A stretch of 64,000 nucleotides of DNA from Roseiarcus sp963829505 (GTDB taxonomy: Bacteria > Pseudomonadota > Alphaproteobacteria > Rhizobiales > Beijerinckiaceae). Of this stretch, positions 26,737-35,797 are shown one piece after another. The notes below the pieces were generated by a model. It was given only the letters and a program-made list of their open reading frames with translations, made no database searches and was not told the DNA's origin. The position numbers and the translations under genes are program-made. The stretch's first letter is position 1, and each line of letters opens with the position of its first letter. The stretch lies in assembly GCA_963829505.1 (NCBI GenBank), contig CAWHIL010000004.1, positions 124,001-188,000 of the forward strand, written 5' to 3'.

Positions 26737-27596
26737 CGGCCGTCCCCGCGGGCGAAGAGACCTTGTGGGCGCACGATCAGAGTCACGACCATGACGGCGT
26801 AGATGATGAAGGCGCCGACCGAGGGGATGTAATATTTGCCAGCGACGTCGAGGACGCCGAGCATCAGCGCGCCGATGAGCGCGCCGAGGATGCCGTTCGA
26901 TCCGCCGACCGCCACGACGACAAGAAACGACACCAGGAACTTGACCGGGAAGGAGGGATCGACGCCGCCGACGACCTCGGCCGCGAGCGCCCCGCCGAGG
27001 CCGGCGAGGCCCGTACCGACCGCGAAGGCGACGGCAAATATCCGGTCGACGTCGATGCCGAGGCCGCCAGCGACCCGCGCGTCGTCGACCGCCGCGCGAA
27101 GCTGCGCGCCGAAGCGGGTTCTGACGAGAAAGAGCTGGAGCGCAGCGGCGATGATTCCGCAGACAACGACGATGAACAGGCGGTAGCGGCTGACGCCGAC
27201 GCCGTAGACGGAGAAGCTGCCCGACAGCCACGCCGGAAGGTTGACCTGCCGCGCCTCGTTGCCGATCAGGTAGTCGGCGACCGGCATGGCCATGAGCACG
27301 AGGCCGATGGTGAAGAGCACCTGATCGAGCGGCGAGGCCCCGTAGAGGCGGCGGTAGAGGGTGCGTTCGAGGACGACCCCGACGATTGCGGGGACGAGGA
27401 AGGCGAGCGGCAGCGTAAGGAGGAACGGCGCGCCGAGGCGCTCCATCATGAGCGCCGTCACGTAGCCGCCGATCATGGCGAAGACGCCGTGGGCGAGGTT
27501 GATGAAGTTCATGAGGCCGAGCGTGACGGCGAGGCCGCTCGCCATCACGAAGAGCAGCATGCCGTAGGCGACGCCGTCGAACAGGATCGTCAGCAT
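26733..27596 (-). CDS. livH: Branched-chain amino acid-type ABC transporter permease LivH
   Basis: This 287-residue membrane protein has the LivH core: an N-terminal segment with AVTLGLMNFINLAHGVFAM, about eight hydrophobic helices, and the coupling loop AAVDDARVAGGLGIDVDRIF. It is the first permease gene of the run and is separated from the binding-protein gene upstream by a REP element and 67 further bases. LivM follows with a GTGA overlap. No strong ribosome-binding site is evident before the ATG. Confidence 0.9.
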   Translation of the reverse strand: MLTILFDGVAYGMLLFVMASGLAVTLGLMNFINLAHGVFAMIGGYVTALMMERLGAPFLLTLPLAFLVPAIVGVVLERTLYRRLYGASPLDQVLFTIGLVLMAMPVADYLIGNEARQVNLPAWLSGSFSVYGVGVSRYRLFIVVVCGIIAAALQLFLVRTRFGAQLRAAVDDARVAGGLGIDVDRIFAVAFAVGTGLAGLGGALAAEVVGGVDPSFPVKFLVSFLVVVAVGGSNGILGALIGALMLGVLDVAGKYYIPSVGAFIIYAVMVVTLIVRPQGLFARGDGR

Positions 27597-27618
27597 GAGC
27601 GTGCGGCTTCAGGCGCGG

Positions 27619-27737
27619 CCTCGTCCTGAGGAGCCCGCAGAGCGGGCGTCTCGAAGGACGTTCCAGGACGCGCCGTTCGTGTCCGCTGGACCGTCCTTCG
27701 AGACGCTGCGCCTGCGGCGCCGCTCCTCAGGACGAGG
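27619..27737. repeat. REP-like palindromic element, copy 3
   Basis: CCTCGTCCTGAGGAG and CTCCTCAGGACGAGG ends, with GTCTCGAAGGACGTTCC and CCGTCCTTCGAGACG inner arms. It lies between the binding-protein gene and livH and may attenuate or stabilise the transcript. Confidence 0.9.
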
Positions 27738-27805
27738 GTGGGCGCAGGTTCAGGCCGGAGGTTGGGGACCATGTGCCGCGTCCGAGCATCTACCTAAGCG
27801 CCACC

Positions 27806-28981
27806 CTACTTCTTGCTCGCCTTGTAAGGGTCCTTCACGTCGGGGATGGTGGCGAACTCGACGTTGAAGAGGCCGCCGTCCTTCTTCTCGACCTTGCGGA
27901 CATAGATGTTCTGCACGATGTCGCGCGTGTCGGGATCGATCGACACCGGTCCGCGCGGGCTCGTCCAACTCATCCCCTTCATCGCGGCGAGCAGCGCGTC
28001 TCCGCTCGCGTCGCCCTTGGTCTTCTCAAGCGCCTGGTAGAGGAGCGCCATCCCGTCATAGGCGGCGACCGCCATGAAGTTCGGCCGCATGCCGTTGTTC
28101 GCCTTCTCGAAGGCGGACACGAAAGCCTTGTTTTCGGGCGAGTCGTGGTCGACCGAATAATGGTGCGTGGTGACGGCGCCCAGCGCCGCGTCGCCGATGT
28201 CGGCAAGCAGGTCGTCGTCGGTCACATCGCCGGTGCCGATGAGCTTGACGCCCGACTTGTCGAGGCCGCGCTCGACGAACTGCTTCATGAAGGTGGCGCC
28301 GAAGCCGGATGGCACGAAGACAAACACGGCGTCCGGCTTGTCGTCCTCGACGCGCTGGAGGAAGGGCGCGAAGTCGGGGTTCTTCAGCGGCACGCGGATC
28401 TTCTCGGCGATCGCGCCGCCGCCCTTCTCGAACGTGTCGCCGAACCATTTCTCGGCGTCGACGCCCGGCCCGTAATCGGTGACGATGGTGACGACCTTCT
28501 TGATGCCGTTCTTCAAGGCCCAGTCGGCCATGGGCGCCGCGGCCTGCGGCAGGGTGAAGGAGGTGCGCACGATATAGGGCGACTTCTCGGTGATCGCCGC
28601 GGTCGCGGCGGCGCTGACGATTTCCGGCACCTTGGCCTCGGTCGCGATCGGCGCCGCAGCGAGCGCCAGCGGCGTCAGGCCGAAGCCGAGGAGGGCGGCC
28701 GCGTGATCGTTGGCGACGAGCTCTTGCGCCAGGCGCTTCGTGACGTCGGCCGCGCCTGTGTCGTCCTTGATCTCGAGCACGATCTTCTTGCCGGCGACGG
28801 TGTCGCCGTGCTGCTGCATGTAAAGCTCGGCGCCCGCCTTCTCCTGCTTGCCGGTCGAGGCCGACGGGCCTGTCATCGGCAGGATGAGGCCGACCGTCAC
28901 CGTGTTGTCGTCAGCGAGCGCCGGCGCGGCGGCGAGCATCGCCCCGAGGGCGGCCGCAAGCATCAAGGATTTGGCGGTCAC
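27806..28981 (-). CDS. livK: ABC transporter substrate-binding protein, LivK/aromatic-acid type
   Basis: This 391-residue periplasmic protein has a signal peptide (about 1-23, ending APALA) and a type I periplasmic-binding fold (VTVGLILPMTGPSAS, then AAYDGMALLYQALE near the C-terminus). It starts at a GTG with GGGAGG upstream. Proteins of this class near aromatic-degradation genes often bind phenylpropanoids or hydroxybenzoates instead of leucine, which would suit the adjacent protocatechuate cluster. The ligand pocket cannot be read with certainty here. It is presumably the first gene of the liv operon. Confidence 0.88.
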   Translation of the reverse strand: MTAKSLMLAAALGAMLAAAPALADDNTVTVGLILPMTGPSASTGKQEKAGAELYMQQHGDTVAGKKIVLEIKDDTGAADVTKRLAQELVANDHAAALLGFGLTPLALAAAPIATEAKVPEIVSAAATAAITEKSPYIVRTSFTLPQAAAPMADWALKNGIKKVVTIVTDYGPGVDAEKWFGDTFEKGGGAIAEKIRVPLKNPDFAPFLQRVEDDKPDAVFVFVPSGFGATFMKQFVERGLDKSGVKLIGTGDVTDDDLLADIGDAALGAVTTHHYSVDHDSPENKAFVSAFEKANNGMRPNFMAVAAYDGMALLYQALEKTKGDASGDALLAAMKGMSWTSPRGPVSIDPDTRDIVQNIYVRKVEKKDGGLFNVEFATIPDVKDPYKASKK

Positions 28982-29111
28982 TTCATTCCTCCCTGTCGGA
29001 TTCGAAAATCGTTGCCTTTTGTCCTAGCCCTCCCGTCCGCCGGACGGAAGGCCCTTCGACGCAGCGGCGGCGAGCGAGGCCAGAATTTTGTGTCGTCGTC
29101 CTTCGTCGCGC

Positions 29112-29304
29112 GGAGGCCAAGTCCGCCGAGCGCCTCCTGCCGCGGGACGGACGCCTCCGACATCGCGGGATCGAGCCCGAGGTCGGCGACCGTCAGCGCG
29201 ACCTCGCGCATCTCCGCCGCGCGCCTACGCCCATGGGTCGTCATCCGCTCGAGCATGTAGGCCGAGCGCCGGCGCCGGTCGAAGCCGGGATAGGCGTCGT
29301 CGAG
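29112..29304 (-). pseudogene. 3' half of a DUF1932 NAD(P)-binding oxidoreductase gene
   Basis: The minus strand encodes LDDAYPGFDRRRRSAYMLE and then HGRRRAAEMREVALTVADLG, the C-terminal DUF1932 domain of 6-phosphogluconate dehydrogenase-like proteins. It begins abruptly at 29304 against a truncated REP element. The matching N-terminal portion is at 46148-46581 on the opposite strand and ends at the residue just before this part begins (VLDS then LDDAY). The frame continues downstream into livK without a family-like C-terminus, so the fragment is not functional. Confidence 0.8.
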
Positions 29305-29410
29305 CGCGAGGCCGGCGTCTCGAAGGACGTGTCGCGGAGCCGAACCGACCACGTCTTCTGGAGCCTCCTTCGAGACGCGCCGGCTTCCGGCGTCGCTCCT
29401 CAGCACGAGG
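29305..29410. repeat. REP-like element, copy 4, truncated at a rearrangement junction
   Basis: On the minus strand it starts CCTCGTGCTGAGGAGC and runs to CGTCCTTCGAGACGCC, but the outer arm GCTCCTCAGGACGAGG is missing; it passes straight into the DUF1932 fragment. A matching lone arm, GCTCCTCAGGACGCGAGG, is found at 46583-46600, next to the other half of the DUF1932 gene. Confidence 0.8.
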
Positions 29411-29426
29411 GGACGGGCCCCCTGTT

Positions 29427-30386
29427 TCACCCCGCCTTGAGCTGCTTCTCGAGCGCGCCGAGCGTCTGGTAGCAGGGCAATACCTGTGCCACGCTCGAAT
29501 TGGGCTCGCGCCCCTCGCGGATGGCGGCGAAGAACTCGCGATCCTGCAACTCGATGCCGTTCATCGAGACGTCGACCTTGCTGACGTCGATCTTCTCGTC
29601 CTTGCCGGTATAGAGATCGTCGTAGCGGGCGATGTAGGTCGCGCTGTCGCCGATGTAGCGGAAGAACGTGCCGAGGGGGCCGTCGTTGTTGAACGACAGA
29701 GACAGCGTGCAGATGGCGCCGTTCTCGGCTTTGAGCTGGATGCTCATGTCCATGGCGATCTTGAGCGTCGGGTGGATCGGGCCTTGGACGGCGTTCGCCT
29801 TCACAACGGCTGAGCGCGCCTGATAGGCGAAAAGGTCGACAGTGTGGGCGGCGTGGTGCCAGAGGAGATGGTCGGTCCAGGAGCGCGCCTCGCCGAGCGC
29901 GTTCATGTTGGTGCGGCGGAAGAAATACGTCTGCACGTCCATCTGCTGGATATGGAACTCGCCGGCCAGGATGCGTTTGCGGACGAACTGGTGGCTCGGA
30001 TTGAAGCGGCGCGTGTGGCCGGCCATGGCGACGAGGCCGGTCTTCTTCTGCATGGCGACGATCGCCTCGGCGTCCTTGAGGCTGTCGGCCATCGGGATCT
30101 CGACCTGGACGTGCTTGCCGGCGGCAAGGCACTCGATCGTCTGGGCCGCGTGCATCTGGGTCGGCGTGGCCAGGATGACCGCGTCGAGGCCTGGAACCTT
30201 GAGCGTCTCGGAAAGCTCGGTCGTGGCGTGGCCGACCCCGTACTTCTTCGCCGCCTCCTTGGTCTTGTCGAGCTCGCGCCCGACAAGCGAGACGACCTCG
30301 ACGCGATCGATCAGCTTGATGGCGTCGAGGTGTTTCAGGCCGAAGGCGCCGGCCCCCGCCAGCGCGACTTTGATGGTCTTGGTCAT
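29427..30386 (-). CDS. ligC: 4-carboxy-2-hydroxymuconate-6-semialdehyde dehydrogenase (LigC-type)
   Basis: This 319-residue Gfo/Idh/MocA-family protein has the nucleotide-binding motif VALAGAGAFGLKH and EIPMADS near residue 97, then HTRRFNPSHQFVR and SWTDHLLWHHAAHTVDLFAY, which closely follows LigC of Sphingobium. It oxidises the ring-cleavage product of protocatechuate (as its hemiacetal) to 2-pyrone-4,6-dicarboxylate with NAD(P)+. It acts between the LigAB dioxygenase and the LigI lactonase, both encoded just upstream on the same strand. A repeat element separates it from ligB. Confidence 0.9.
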   Translation of the reverse strand: MTKTIKVALAGAGAFGLKHLDAIKLIDRVEVVSLVGRELDKTKEAAKKYGVGHATTELSETLKVPGLDAVILATPTQMHAAQTIECLAAGKHVQVEIPMADSLKDAEAIVAMQKKTGLVAMAGHTRRFNPSHQFVRKRILAGEFHIQQMDVQTYFFRRTNMNALGEARSWTDHLLWHHAAHTVDLFAYQARSAVVKANAVQGPIHPTLKIAMDMSIQLKAENGAICTLSLSFNNDGPLGTFFRYIGDSATYIARYDDLYTGKDEKIDVSKVDVSMNGIELQDREFFAAIREGREPNSSVAQVLPCYQTLGALEKQLKAG

Positions 30387-30420
30387 AATGTCCCCTGAGA
30401 AGCCGTCGATGGAAAGAAAC

Positions 30421-30510
30421 CGTCATTGCAAGCGAAGCGAAGCAATCCGGAGAAGCTGCTGCGTGTGGGGCCTTCGGATTGCTTCGTCGCCATGCTCTTT
30501 GCAATGACGG
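30421..30510. repeat. Inverted repeat family C
   Basis: CGTCATTGCAAGCGAAGCG at the left and GCTCTTTGCAATGACGG at the right are complementary arms, with AAGCAATCCGGA and CGGATTGCTTCG as inner arms. A fragment of the same family is at 17971-18007. It separates ligB and ligC. Confidence 0.8.
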
Positions 30511-30540
30511 GCGGCGGATACGTTGTCATGGGGCCCAGCC

Positions 30541-31401
30541 TTAGGCGGCGTCCTCCAGAACGAGATGACCGACAGCGGTGTTCGACGCCGGCACATGATA
30601 GAAGCGGTGGACGACCTTCGGTTTTGCGGCGCCTTCGACCACGTCCGACATCGCCCCGCGCGCAATCAGCCACATCACAAGCTCGATACCTTCACTGCCG
30701 GCCTCGCGCACGTAATCGAGGTTCGGCATCGTCGCGAGGCCCTTCGGATCGTCGATCAGCCGGTCGAGAAAGGCGTTGTCCCATTCGCGGTTGATGAGGC
30801 CCGCGCGCGGACCCTGGAGCTGATGGCTCATGCCGCCCGTTCCCCAGATGTGGACGTTCAGATCCTCGGGATAGCTCCGGATCGCCCTGCCGATCGCCTG
30901 TCCGAGCGCAAAGCAGCGTGCGCCCGACGGCACGGGGTGCTGCACGACATTGACGGCGAAGGGGATGATCCGGCACGGCCACGCGTCAACCTTGCCGAAG
31001 ACGCAGCTCAGGGGCACGGTGAGGCCATGATCGACGTCGATCTCGTTGACCATGGTGAGATCGAAGTCCTGCTGGATCACCTCCGAGGCGATGTGCGAGG
31101 CGAGTTCCGGATCTCCAATGACCTTCGGCACCGGGCGCGCGCCGTAGCCTTCATCGGCGGGCGCGAATTCTGGACCGGTCATGATGGCGAAGGTCGGGAT
31201 CATCTGCAGGCTGAAGGCGGTCGCGTGATCGTTGTAGACGAGGAAAATCACGTCCGGCTTGTGTGCGCTCACCCACGCCTTGGACGCGTCGTATCCGGCG
31301 AACACCGGCTTCCAGTAGTCCTCCTTTGTCCGTCCGAGATCGAAGGCGGCGCCGACGGCGGGGATGTGGGAGGTAAAGAGCGAGGCGGTGACGCGGGCCA
31401 T
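30541..31401 (-). CDS. ligB: Protocatechuate 4,5-dioxygenase beta subunit (LigB)
   Basis: This 286-residue class III extradiol dioxygenase subunit carries iron ligands His12 (in TSHIPAV) and His59 (in YNDHATAF) and a third ligand Glu near SEGIELVMWL. The segment VDHGLTVPL and the catalytic His region around GTGGMSHQLQGPRAG are conserved. With LigA it cleaves protocatechuate between C4 and C5. The alpha-subunit gene ends 37 bases upstream of its start. A second, more distant LigBA pair lies at 40205-41418, so substrate ranges may be divided between them. Confidence 0.93.
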   Translation of the reverse strand: MARVTASLFTSHIPAVGAAFDLGRTKEDYWKPVFAGYDASKAWVSAHKPDVIFLVYNDHATAFSLQMIPTFAIMTGPEFAPADEGYGARPVPKVIGDPELASHIASEVIQQDFDLTMVNEIDVDHGLTVPLSCVFGKVDAWPCRIIPFAVNVVQHPVPSGARCFALGQAIGRAIRSYPEDLNVHIWGTGGMSHQLQGPRAGLINREWDNAFLDRLIDDPKGLATMPNLDYVREAGSEGIELVMWLIARGAMSDVVEGAAKPKVVHRFYHVPASNTAVGHLVLEDAA

Positions 31402-31438
31402 GTTTCTTGTCCTTGAAGAGTGACGGGCGGGGAAGGCG

Positions 31439-31852
31439 TCAGTCCTTCCCGGGACGCTGCGCGTCGCCGCCCTCGCCGACCTTTCGGTTGCCCTCGATCG
31501 AGCGGCCGCCCTTGACCATCATCTCGCGGTAGGCCTCCTCGGTCATGCCGGTCATCGAGCCCGCCATCTGCTGGAAGCTTTTGCCGTCGGTCGCGCCGAT
31601 CTTGGAGAGGAAGTAGATGTTGCCGCCGAGCGCCATCATCCGATTGAGATCGCGGTCGAGAACCGCCTGCTTCTGGTCTTCGGTCAGCTTCCATTCGTTA
31701 AGGTAGGCGCGCTCGTCCGCCTTGAAGCGGGCGCGGTTCTCGGCCTTCATCAGAGACATGCAGAACTGGTTGAGCCAGTAGCCTTTCCGCGCCTGCTCCG
31801 CGTCGAAGACGATTGTGCCGGGAATCTCCTTGAACTCCTTGTCGAGAGCCAT
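31439..31852 (-). CDS. ligA: Protocatechuate 4,5-dioxygenase alpha subunit (LigA)
   Basis: This 137-residue helical subunit matches LigA over its length: IPGTIVFDAEQARKGYWLNQ, MSLMKAENRARFKADE, GGNIYFLSKIGATDGKSFQ and MTGMTEEAYREMM. It covers the active-site mouth of LigB and helps bind the substrate carboxylate. It starts 3 bases after the stop of the lactonase gene ligI and precedes ligB in the same operon. The length is close to that of the Sphingobium protein (139). Confidence 0.93.
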   Translation of the reverse strand: MALDKEFKEIPGTIVFDAEQARKGYWLNQFCMSLMKAENRARFKADERAYLNEWKLTEDQKQAVLDRDLNRMMALGGNIYFLSKIGATDGKSFQQMAGSMTGMTEEAYREMMVKGGRSIEGNRKVGEGGDAQRPGKD

Positions 31853-31855
31853 GGT

Positions 31856-32803
31856 TCAGACTCCTTTCTCTTCCGGCCAGTAGAGCCGCATCGGATTGTC
31901 GACGAGGAGTTTCCGCTGCAACTCCTCCGCGGGCGCGATATGCGGCAGGATGTCGACGAGCAGCCCATCGTCGGGCATGTGATTCTTGAGGTTCGGGTGC
32001 GGCCAGTCGGTGCCCCAGATCACCCGGTCAGGGAAGGTCTCGACGACTGTCCGAGCGAAGGGGACGAAATCGCGATAGGGGTTGCGCTCGCCGTTCAGCG
32101 CCGGCGGACCTCCGACCGACAGGCGCTCGGCGCCGGAGACCTTCGCCCAGACGTTGGCGTTCTCGTGCATGAACTTGAGAAAGAGCGTGAACTCGGGGCC
32201 GTCGAGCGGCTTCGTTACGTCGGGGCGCCCCATGTGGTCGACGACGACCGTCGTCGGCAGTGCTGTGAAGAAGTCCCACAATTCCGGCAGATCGACGGCC
32301 TCGAAATAGATGACGACGTGCCAGCCGAGCCGCTTGATCCGGCCGGCGATCTCCATGAGTTCGTCCTTCGGCGTGAAGTCGACGAGCCGCTTGACGAAAT
32401 TGAAGCGCACGCCGCGCACGCCCGCTCCGTGCAGGCGCTCGAGCTCGGCGTCCGTCACGCTCCGCCTGACCGTGGCCACGCCGCGCGCCTTGCCGGCGCT
32501 TGCGAGGCAGGCGTCGACCATGGCGGAATTGTCGGCGCCGTGACAGGTCGCCTGCACGACCACGTTGCGCGAGAAGCCGAGGAAATCGCGAAGTGCGAAG
32601 AGCTCGGCCTTGCTCGCGTCGCAGGGCGTGTACTTGCGCTCGGGCGCATAAGGGAATTCGGCCCCCGGCCCGAACACGTGGCAATGCGAATCGACGGCTC
32701 CGGGCGGCAGCCTGAAGAGCGGCCGGGTCGGGCCGTCATACCAGTCGAGCCAGCCTTTGGTCTTTTCGAACGGCCCGCTGACGGCCTTGCCTGACGCGCT
32801 CAT
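31856..32803 (-). CDS. ligI: 2-pyrone-4,6-dicarboxylate lactonase (LigI)
   Basis: This 315-residue amidohydrolase-superfamily protein has the metal-site motif GAVDSHCHVFGP, the strand segments ATCHGADNS and VVDHMGRPD, and the final catalytic Asp in IWGTDWPHPNL. LigI hydrolyses 2-pyrone-4,6-dicarboxylate to 4-oxalomesaconate without needing a metal. It is slightly longer than the Sphingobium enzyme (about 293) owing to an N-terminal extension. It lies between ligK and ligA with only a few bases between genes, so the operon order is ligK-ligI-ligA-ligB-ligC. Confidence 0.92.
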   Translation of the reverse strand: MSASGKAVSGPFEKTKGWLDWYDGPTRPLFRLPPGAVDSHCHVFGPGAEFPYAPERKYTPCDASKAELFALRDFLGFSRNVVVQATCHGADNSAMVDACLASAGKARGVATVRRSVTDAELERLHGAGVRGVRFNFVKRLVDFTPKDELMEIAGRIKRLGWHVVIYFEAVDLPELWDFFTALPTTVVVDHMGRPDVTKPLDGPEFTLFLKFMHENANVWAKVSGAERLSVGGPPALNGERNPYRDFVPFARTVVETFPDRVIWGTDWPHPNLKNHMPDDGLLVDILPHIAPAEELQRKLLVDNPMRLYWPEEKGV

Positions 32804-32815
32804 TTTGAGACCTTC

Positions 32816-33499
32816 TCAGTCGAAATATTTGAGGCCGGCTTTTTCGAGCGGCTCGCGCATCCTGTACATGTCGAGGCCGAGCACGCCGGAGGCGAGCTTC
32901 GCCCGCTTCTCGCCCTCGTTGGCCTCGCGCGCAGCCGCAGCCGCGACGGTCTTTTCGACCCAGGCGCGTGGCACGACGACCACGCCGTCGTCGTCGGCGA
33001 CGATCGCGTCGCCCGGATCGACGAGCGCGCCGGCGCACACCACGGGGATGTTGACGGAGCCCAGCGTCGCTTTCACCGTGCCCTTTGCGCTGACGCACTT
33101 GCTCCAGACCGGGAAGCCCATCTCGGTCAGCGTCTTCACGTCACGGACGCCCGCGTCGATGACGAGCGCCCGCGCGCCGCGCGCCTGGAAACTCGTCGCA
33201 AGCAGGTCACCGAAATAGCCGTCTGTGCATTCGGCGGTGATCGCGGCCACCACGATGTCGCCGGGCGCTATCTGCTCGGCGACGACATGCATCATCCAGT
33301 TGTCGCCTGGATGCAGGAGCACCGTCACCGCGGCGCCCGCGACCTGCGCGCCCGGGTAGATCGGGCGCATATAGGGCTGCATCAGGCCGACGCGCCCCAT
33401 CGCTTCATGGACGGTCGCGGCGCCGAAGGTCGCGAGCCGGTCGACGGCGGCGCGGTCCGGCCGCTCGATGGTGCGTCGGACGACGCCGAGTTCGGTCAT
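32816..33499 (-). CDS. ligK: 4-carboxy-4-hydroxy-2-oxoadipate aldolase (LigK-type)
   Basis: This 227-residue RraA-fold class II aldolase would split 4-carboxy-4-hydroxy-2-oxoadipate into pyruvate and oxaloacetate, the last step of the 4,5-cleavage route. Visible motifs are GAATVHEAMGRVGLM, the metal-site segment with VIDAGVRD, and VDPGDAIVADDDGVVVVPR. I choose the ATG at 33499, preceded by GAGGAGA, over the longer frame; this gives the usual length (228 in Sphingobium). It follows the MFS transporter gene in the same direction and may start the lig transcript together with it. Confidence 0.92.
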   Translation of the reverse strand: MTELGVVRRTIERPDRAAVDRLATFGAATVHEAMGRVGLMQPYMRPIYPGAQVAGAAVTVLLHPGDNWMMHVVAEQIAPGDIVVAAITAECTDGYFGDLLATSFQARGARALVIDAGVRDVKTLTEMGFPVWSKCVSAKGTVKATLGSVNIPVVCAGALVDPGDAIVADDDGVVVVPRAWVEKTVAAAAAREANEGEKRAKLASGVLGLDMYRMREPLEKAGLKYFD

Positions 33500-33536
33500 G
33501 GAACAATTCTCCTCAAAGACTGGTCCTGGAGACGCC

Positions 33537-34922
33537 TCACGCCGAGGCGACGGCCCGCCGCAGGCGATCATACTCGATCTTGTCGACCGGCGCGGCGTTG
33601 CGCTCGCCGAGATCGTTGAGGTGCACACGATAGGTTTCGCGGGCGCTGTAGGCGGCGATCGACGAGATGATCGTGACGGCGAACGCACAGGCGCCGATGG
33701 TCAGCGGGACGTTCGACGATCCGGGCGGCGCGATGGCGGCGAACGCGGCCGGCATCAACGCTGTCAGCATGGTGCCGACGTTCTGCGAGATCGCCATGCC
33801 CGAAACGCGCGCGCGGGTCGGAAAGAGCTCCGGATAGAAGCTCGGGTAGACCGCGTTATAGCCCTGATAGACGACGCCCCACATCAGGATCGACAGGAGG
33901 ATGGCGAGAGGTACGCTGTGGATGCTGATGGCGTAGAGGTAGCCGAACGCGAGCGCTCCAGCGAGGAGCGAGCCAACGATCATCGGCGGGCGCCGGCCGA
34001 TCCGGTCGGAGAGGTCGCCGACGAAGGGAATGACCATCACCGCGACGACATTGCCGATGACCGGGATCCAGAGATAGACGCTCTTGTCCATGGCGATGCC
34101 GTAGCCCGGCTGAACGGCGTAAGCCGCCCCGAAGATCGTCGCGACGACGGGGATGACGTTCATCAGCGCCATGCATACGACCCTGAGCATGTCGTCCCAG
34201 TGGTTGGTCACCGCGTCGATCACCGGCGCCTTCGGGACGTCGCGGTGGGCCTGCTCCTCGGCGAAAGCCGGCGTCTCGTCGACCTCGCGACGGATGATGT
34301 AGCCGGCGAACAGGACGACGACGCTGAGCAGGAACGGCACGCGCCATCCCCACGACATGAACGCCTCGTTCGGCAGCGCGTAGCTCAAGGGCAGGAAGAC
34401 CGCGGCCGCAAGCACCTGGCCCGCCTGCACGCCCTGAAGCGTGAAGCTGGCGAAATAGCCGCGGCGGCCGAACGGCGCATGCTCGAGGATCATCGAGCTT
34501 GCCCCCGAGATCTCGCCGGCGACCGCGAAACCCTGAATGAGCCGCAGGACCACGAGCAGCGTCGGCGCCCAGATGCCTGCTTGCGCGTAGGTCGGAAGCA
34601 GCCCGACCGCCATGGTCGAGAGGCCCATCATGAAGAGGCAGACGAGCAGGAGGTTCTTTCGCCCGTGCCGGTCGCCCCAGTGACCGAGGAAGATCGCGCC
34701 GATCGGGCGCGCCACGTAGCCGACGCCATAGGTCGCGAGCGAGGCCACGATGGCGGTCGTCGGATTGCTGGAGGGGAAGAAGATCTGCGGGAAGACGAGC
34801 GAAGCCGCGGTCGCATAGATGAAGAAGTCGTAGTATTCGAGCGCCGAGCCGATCCAGCCGCTCGCCGCGGCGGTCTTGCTCTGATGTCGACCGACGGGTT
34901 CGTGGATGGTCGCTGCGCTCAT
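33537..34922 (-). CDS. MFS metabolite:proton symporter, aromatic acid/shikimate-type
   Basis: This 461-residue transporter has about twelve hydrophobic segments and the metabolite:H+ symporter (MHS) signatures: ALEYYDFFIYATAASLVFPQ at the first helix, the loop GHWGDRHGRKN between helices 2 and 3, and GDLSDRIGRRPPM in the second half. Relatives import shikimate, protocatechuate, 4-hydroxybenzoate or citrate. Its place between shikimate dehydrogenase and the lig genes favours shikimate, quinate or protocatechuate. GGGAGG precedes the ATG. The length is ordinary. Confidence 0.88.
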   Translation of the reverse strand: MSAATIHEPVGRHQSKTAAASGWIGSALEYYDFFIYATAASLVFPQIFFPSSNPTTAIVASLATYGVGYVARPIGAIFLGHWGDRHGRKNLLLVCLFMMGLSTMAVGLLPTYAQAGIWAPTLLVVLRLIQGFAVAGEISGASSMILEHAPFGRRGYFASFTLQGVQAGQVLAAAVFLPLSYALPNEAFMSWGWRVPFLLSVVVLFAGYIIRREVDETPAFAEEQAHRDVPKAPVIDAVTNHWDDMLRVVCMALMNVIPVVATIFGAAYAVQPGYGIAMDKSVYLWIPVIGNVVAVMVIPFVGDLSDRIGRRPPMIVGSLLAGALAFGYLYAISIHSVPLAILLSILMWGVVYQGYNAVYPSFYPELFPTRARVSGMAISQNVGTMLTALMPAAFAAIAPPGSSNVPLTIGACAFAVTIISSIAAYSARETYRVHLNDLGERNAAPVDKIEYDRLRRAVASA

Positions 34923-34960
34923 GTTCGTCCTCCCTTTTCGCGTCCGGTCTTGAGCCGGCG

Positions 34961-35797
34961 CTAGTACGCGATCTTTGCGACCGCCCTCAGTTCCCCCGCC
35001 GTCGCCGCCGGAAAGCCGAAGAACTCGAGATAGGCCGGAATCTGTTCGAACAGCATGTCGACGCCGACCTGCGTCCGGCATCCTCGCGCCTTTGCGGCGG
35101 CGAGGAAAGGGGTCGTCTCATGCTTCATGACGACCTCGCCGACAAAGGTCGAGGGATCGAGGCGCGAGACGTCGAAGGGCATCGGATCGCCGGGGTAGGT
35201 CCCGAGCGGCGTTGCGTTGACCACCACGTCAAAGCCGCGCGGATCGTTCGACCCGAGGGTGACGGCGAGGTTCGGGTAACTTTCTCTCAGCCGCGCGCCG
35301 AGCGCCTCCATCGAGGCGGCGCTGACGTCATAGAGCGCGACCTCGGCCGTCCCGGCGGCTGCCGAGGACGCCGCGATCGCCGAACCGACGCCGCCGCAGC
35401 CAACGACCATGAGCCGCCGCCCCTCGAGCGTCTCGCCGTTATGGGCGACGCCGCGGACAAACCCCTCGCCATCAAACATGTCGCCGACCAGCTTGCCGTC
35501 CGCGTTCCGGCGCACCGCATTGCACGAGCCCGCGACCCTGACGGCTGTCGAGACCTCGTCGACGAGGTCGAGAACGGCGACCTTGTGCGGCATGGTGATG
35601 AGGGCGCCATGGAAATTGGTGAAGCGGCAGATCTCGGGAAAGGCGCGCGCGAAATCCCGCGCCTGCACGCCCAGCGGAACGACGGCGGCGTTGATCGCCC
35701 GGCTCTCGAACCAGGGATTGTAGATCATCGACGACTTGAAGGTCGTCGTCGGATAGCCGATGTGGGCGATGATCCGGGTGTCGCCGTCGATGGTCAT
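34961..35797 (-). CDS. Shikimate/quinate dehydrogenase, AroE-like
   Basis: This 278-residue protein shows the shikimate-site Lys in ALITMPHKVAVLD (most AroE proteins have TIPHK), the nucleotide motif VVGCGGVGSAIA, and the conserved NATPLGTYPGDPM segment. It should interconvert shikimate (or quinate) and the 3-dehydro compound with NAD(P)+. Placed beside a 3-dehydroshikimate dehydratase, with a 4-base overlap, it is more likely a catabolic enzyme than the biosynthetic AroE. Whether quinate is a substrate cannot be told from the sequence. Confidence 0.88.
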   Translation of the reverse strand: MTIDGDTRIIAHIGYPTTTFKSSMIYNPWFESRAINAAVVPLGVQARDFARAFPEICRFTNFHGALITMPHKVAVLDLVDEVSTAVRVAGSCNAVRRNADGKLVGDMFDGEGFVRGVAHNGETLEGRRLMVVGCGGVGSAIAASSAAAGTAEVALYDVSAASMEALGARLRESYPNLAVTLGSNDPRGFDVVVNATPLGTYPGDPMPFDVSRLDPSTFVGEVVMKHETTPFLAAAKARGCRTQVGVDMLFEQIPAYLEFFGFPAATAGELRAVAKIAY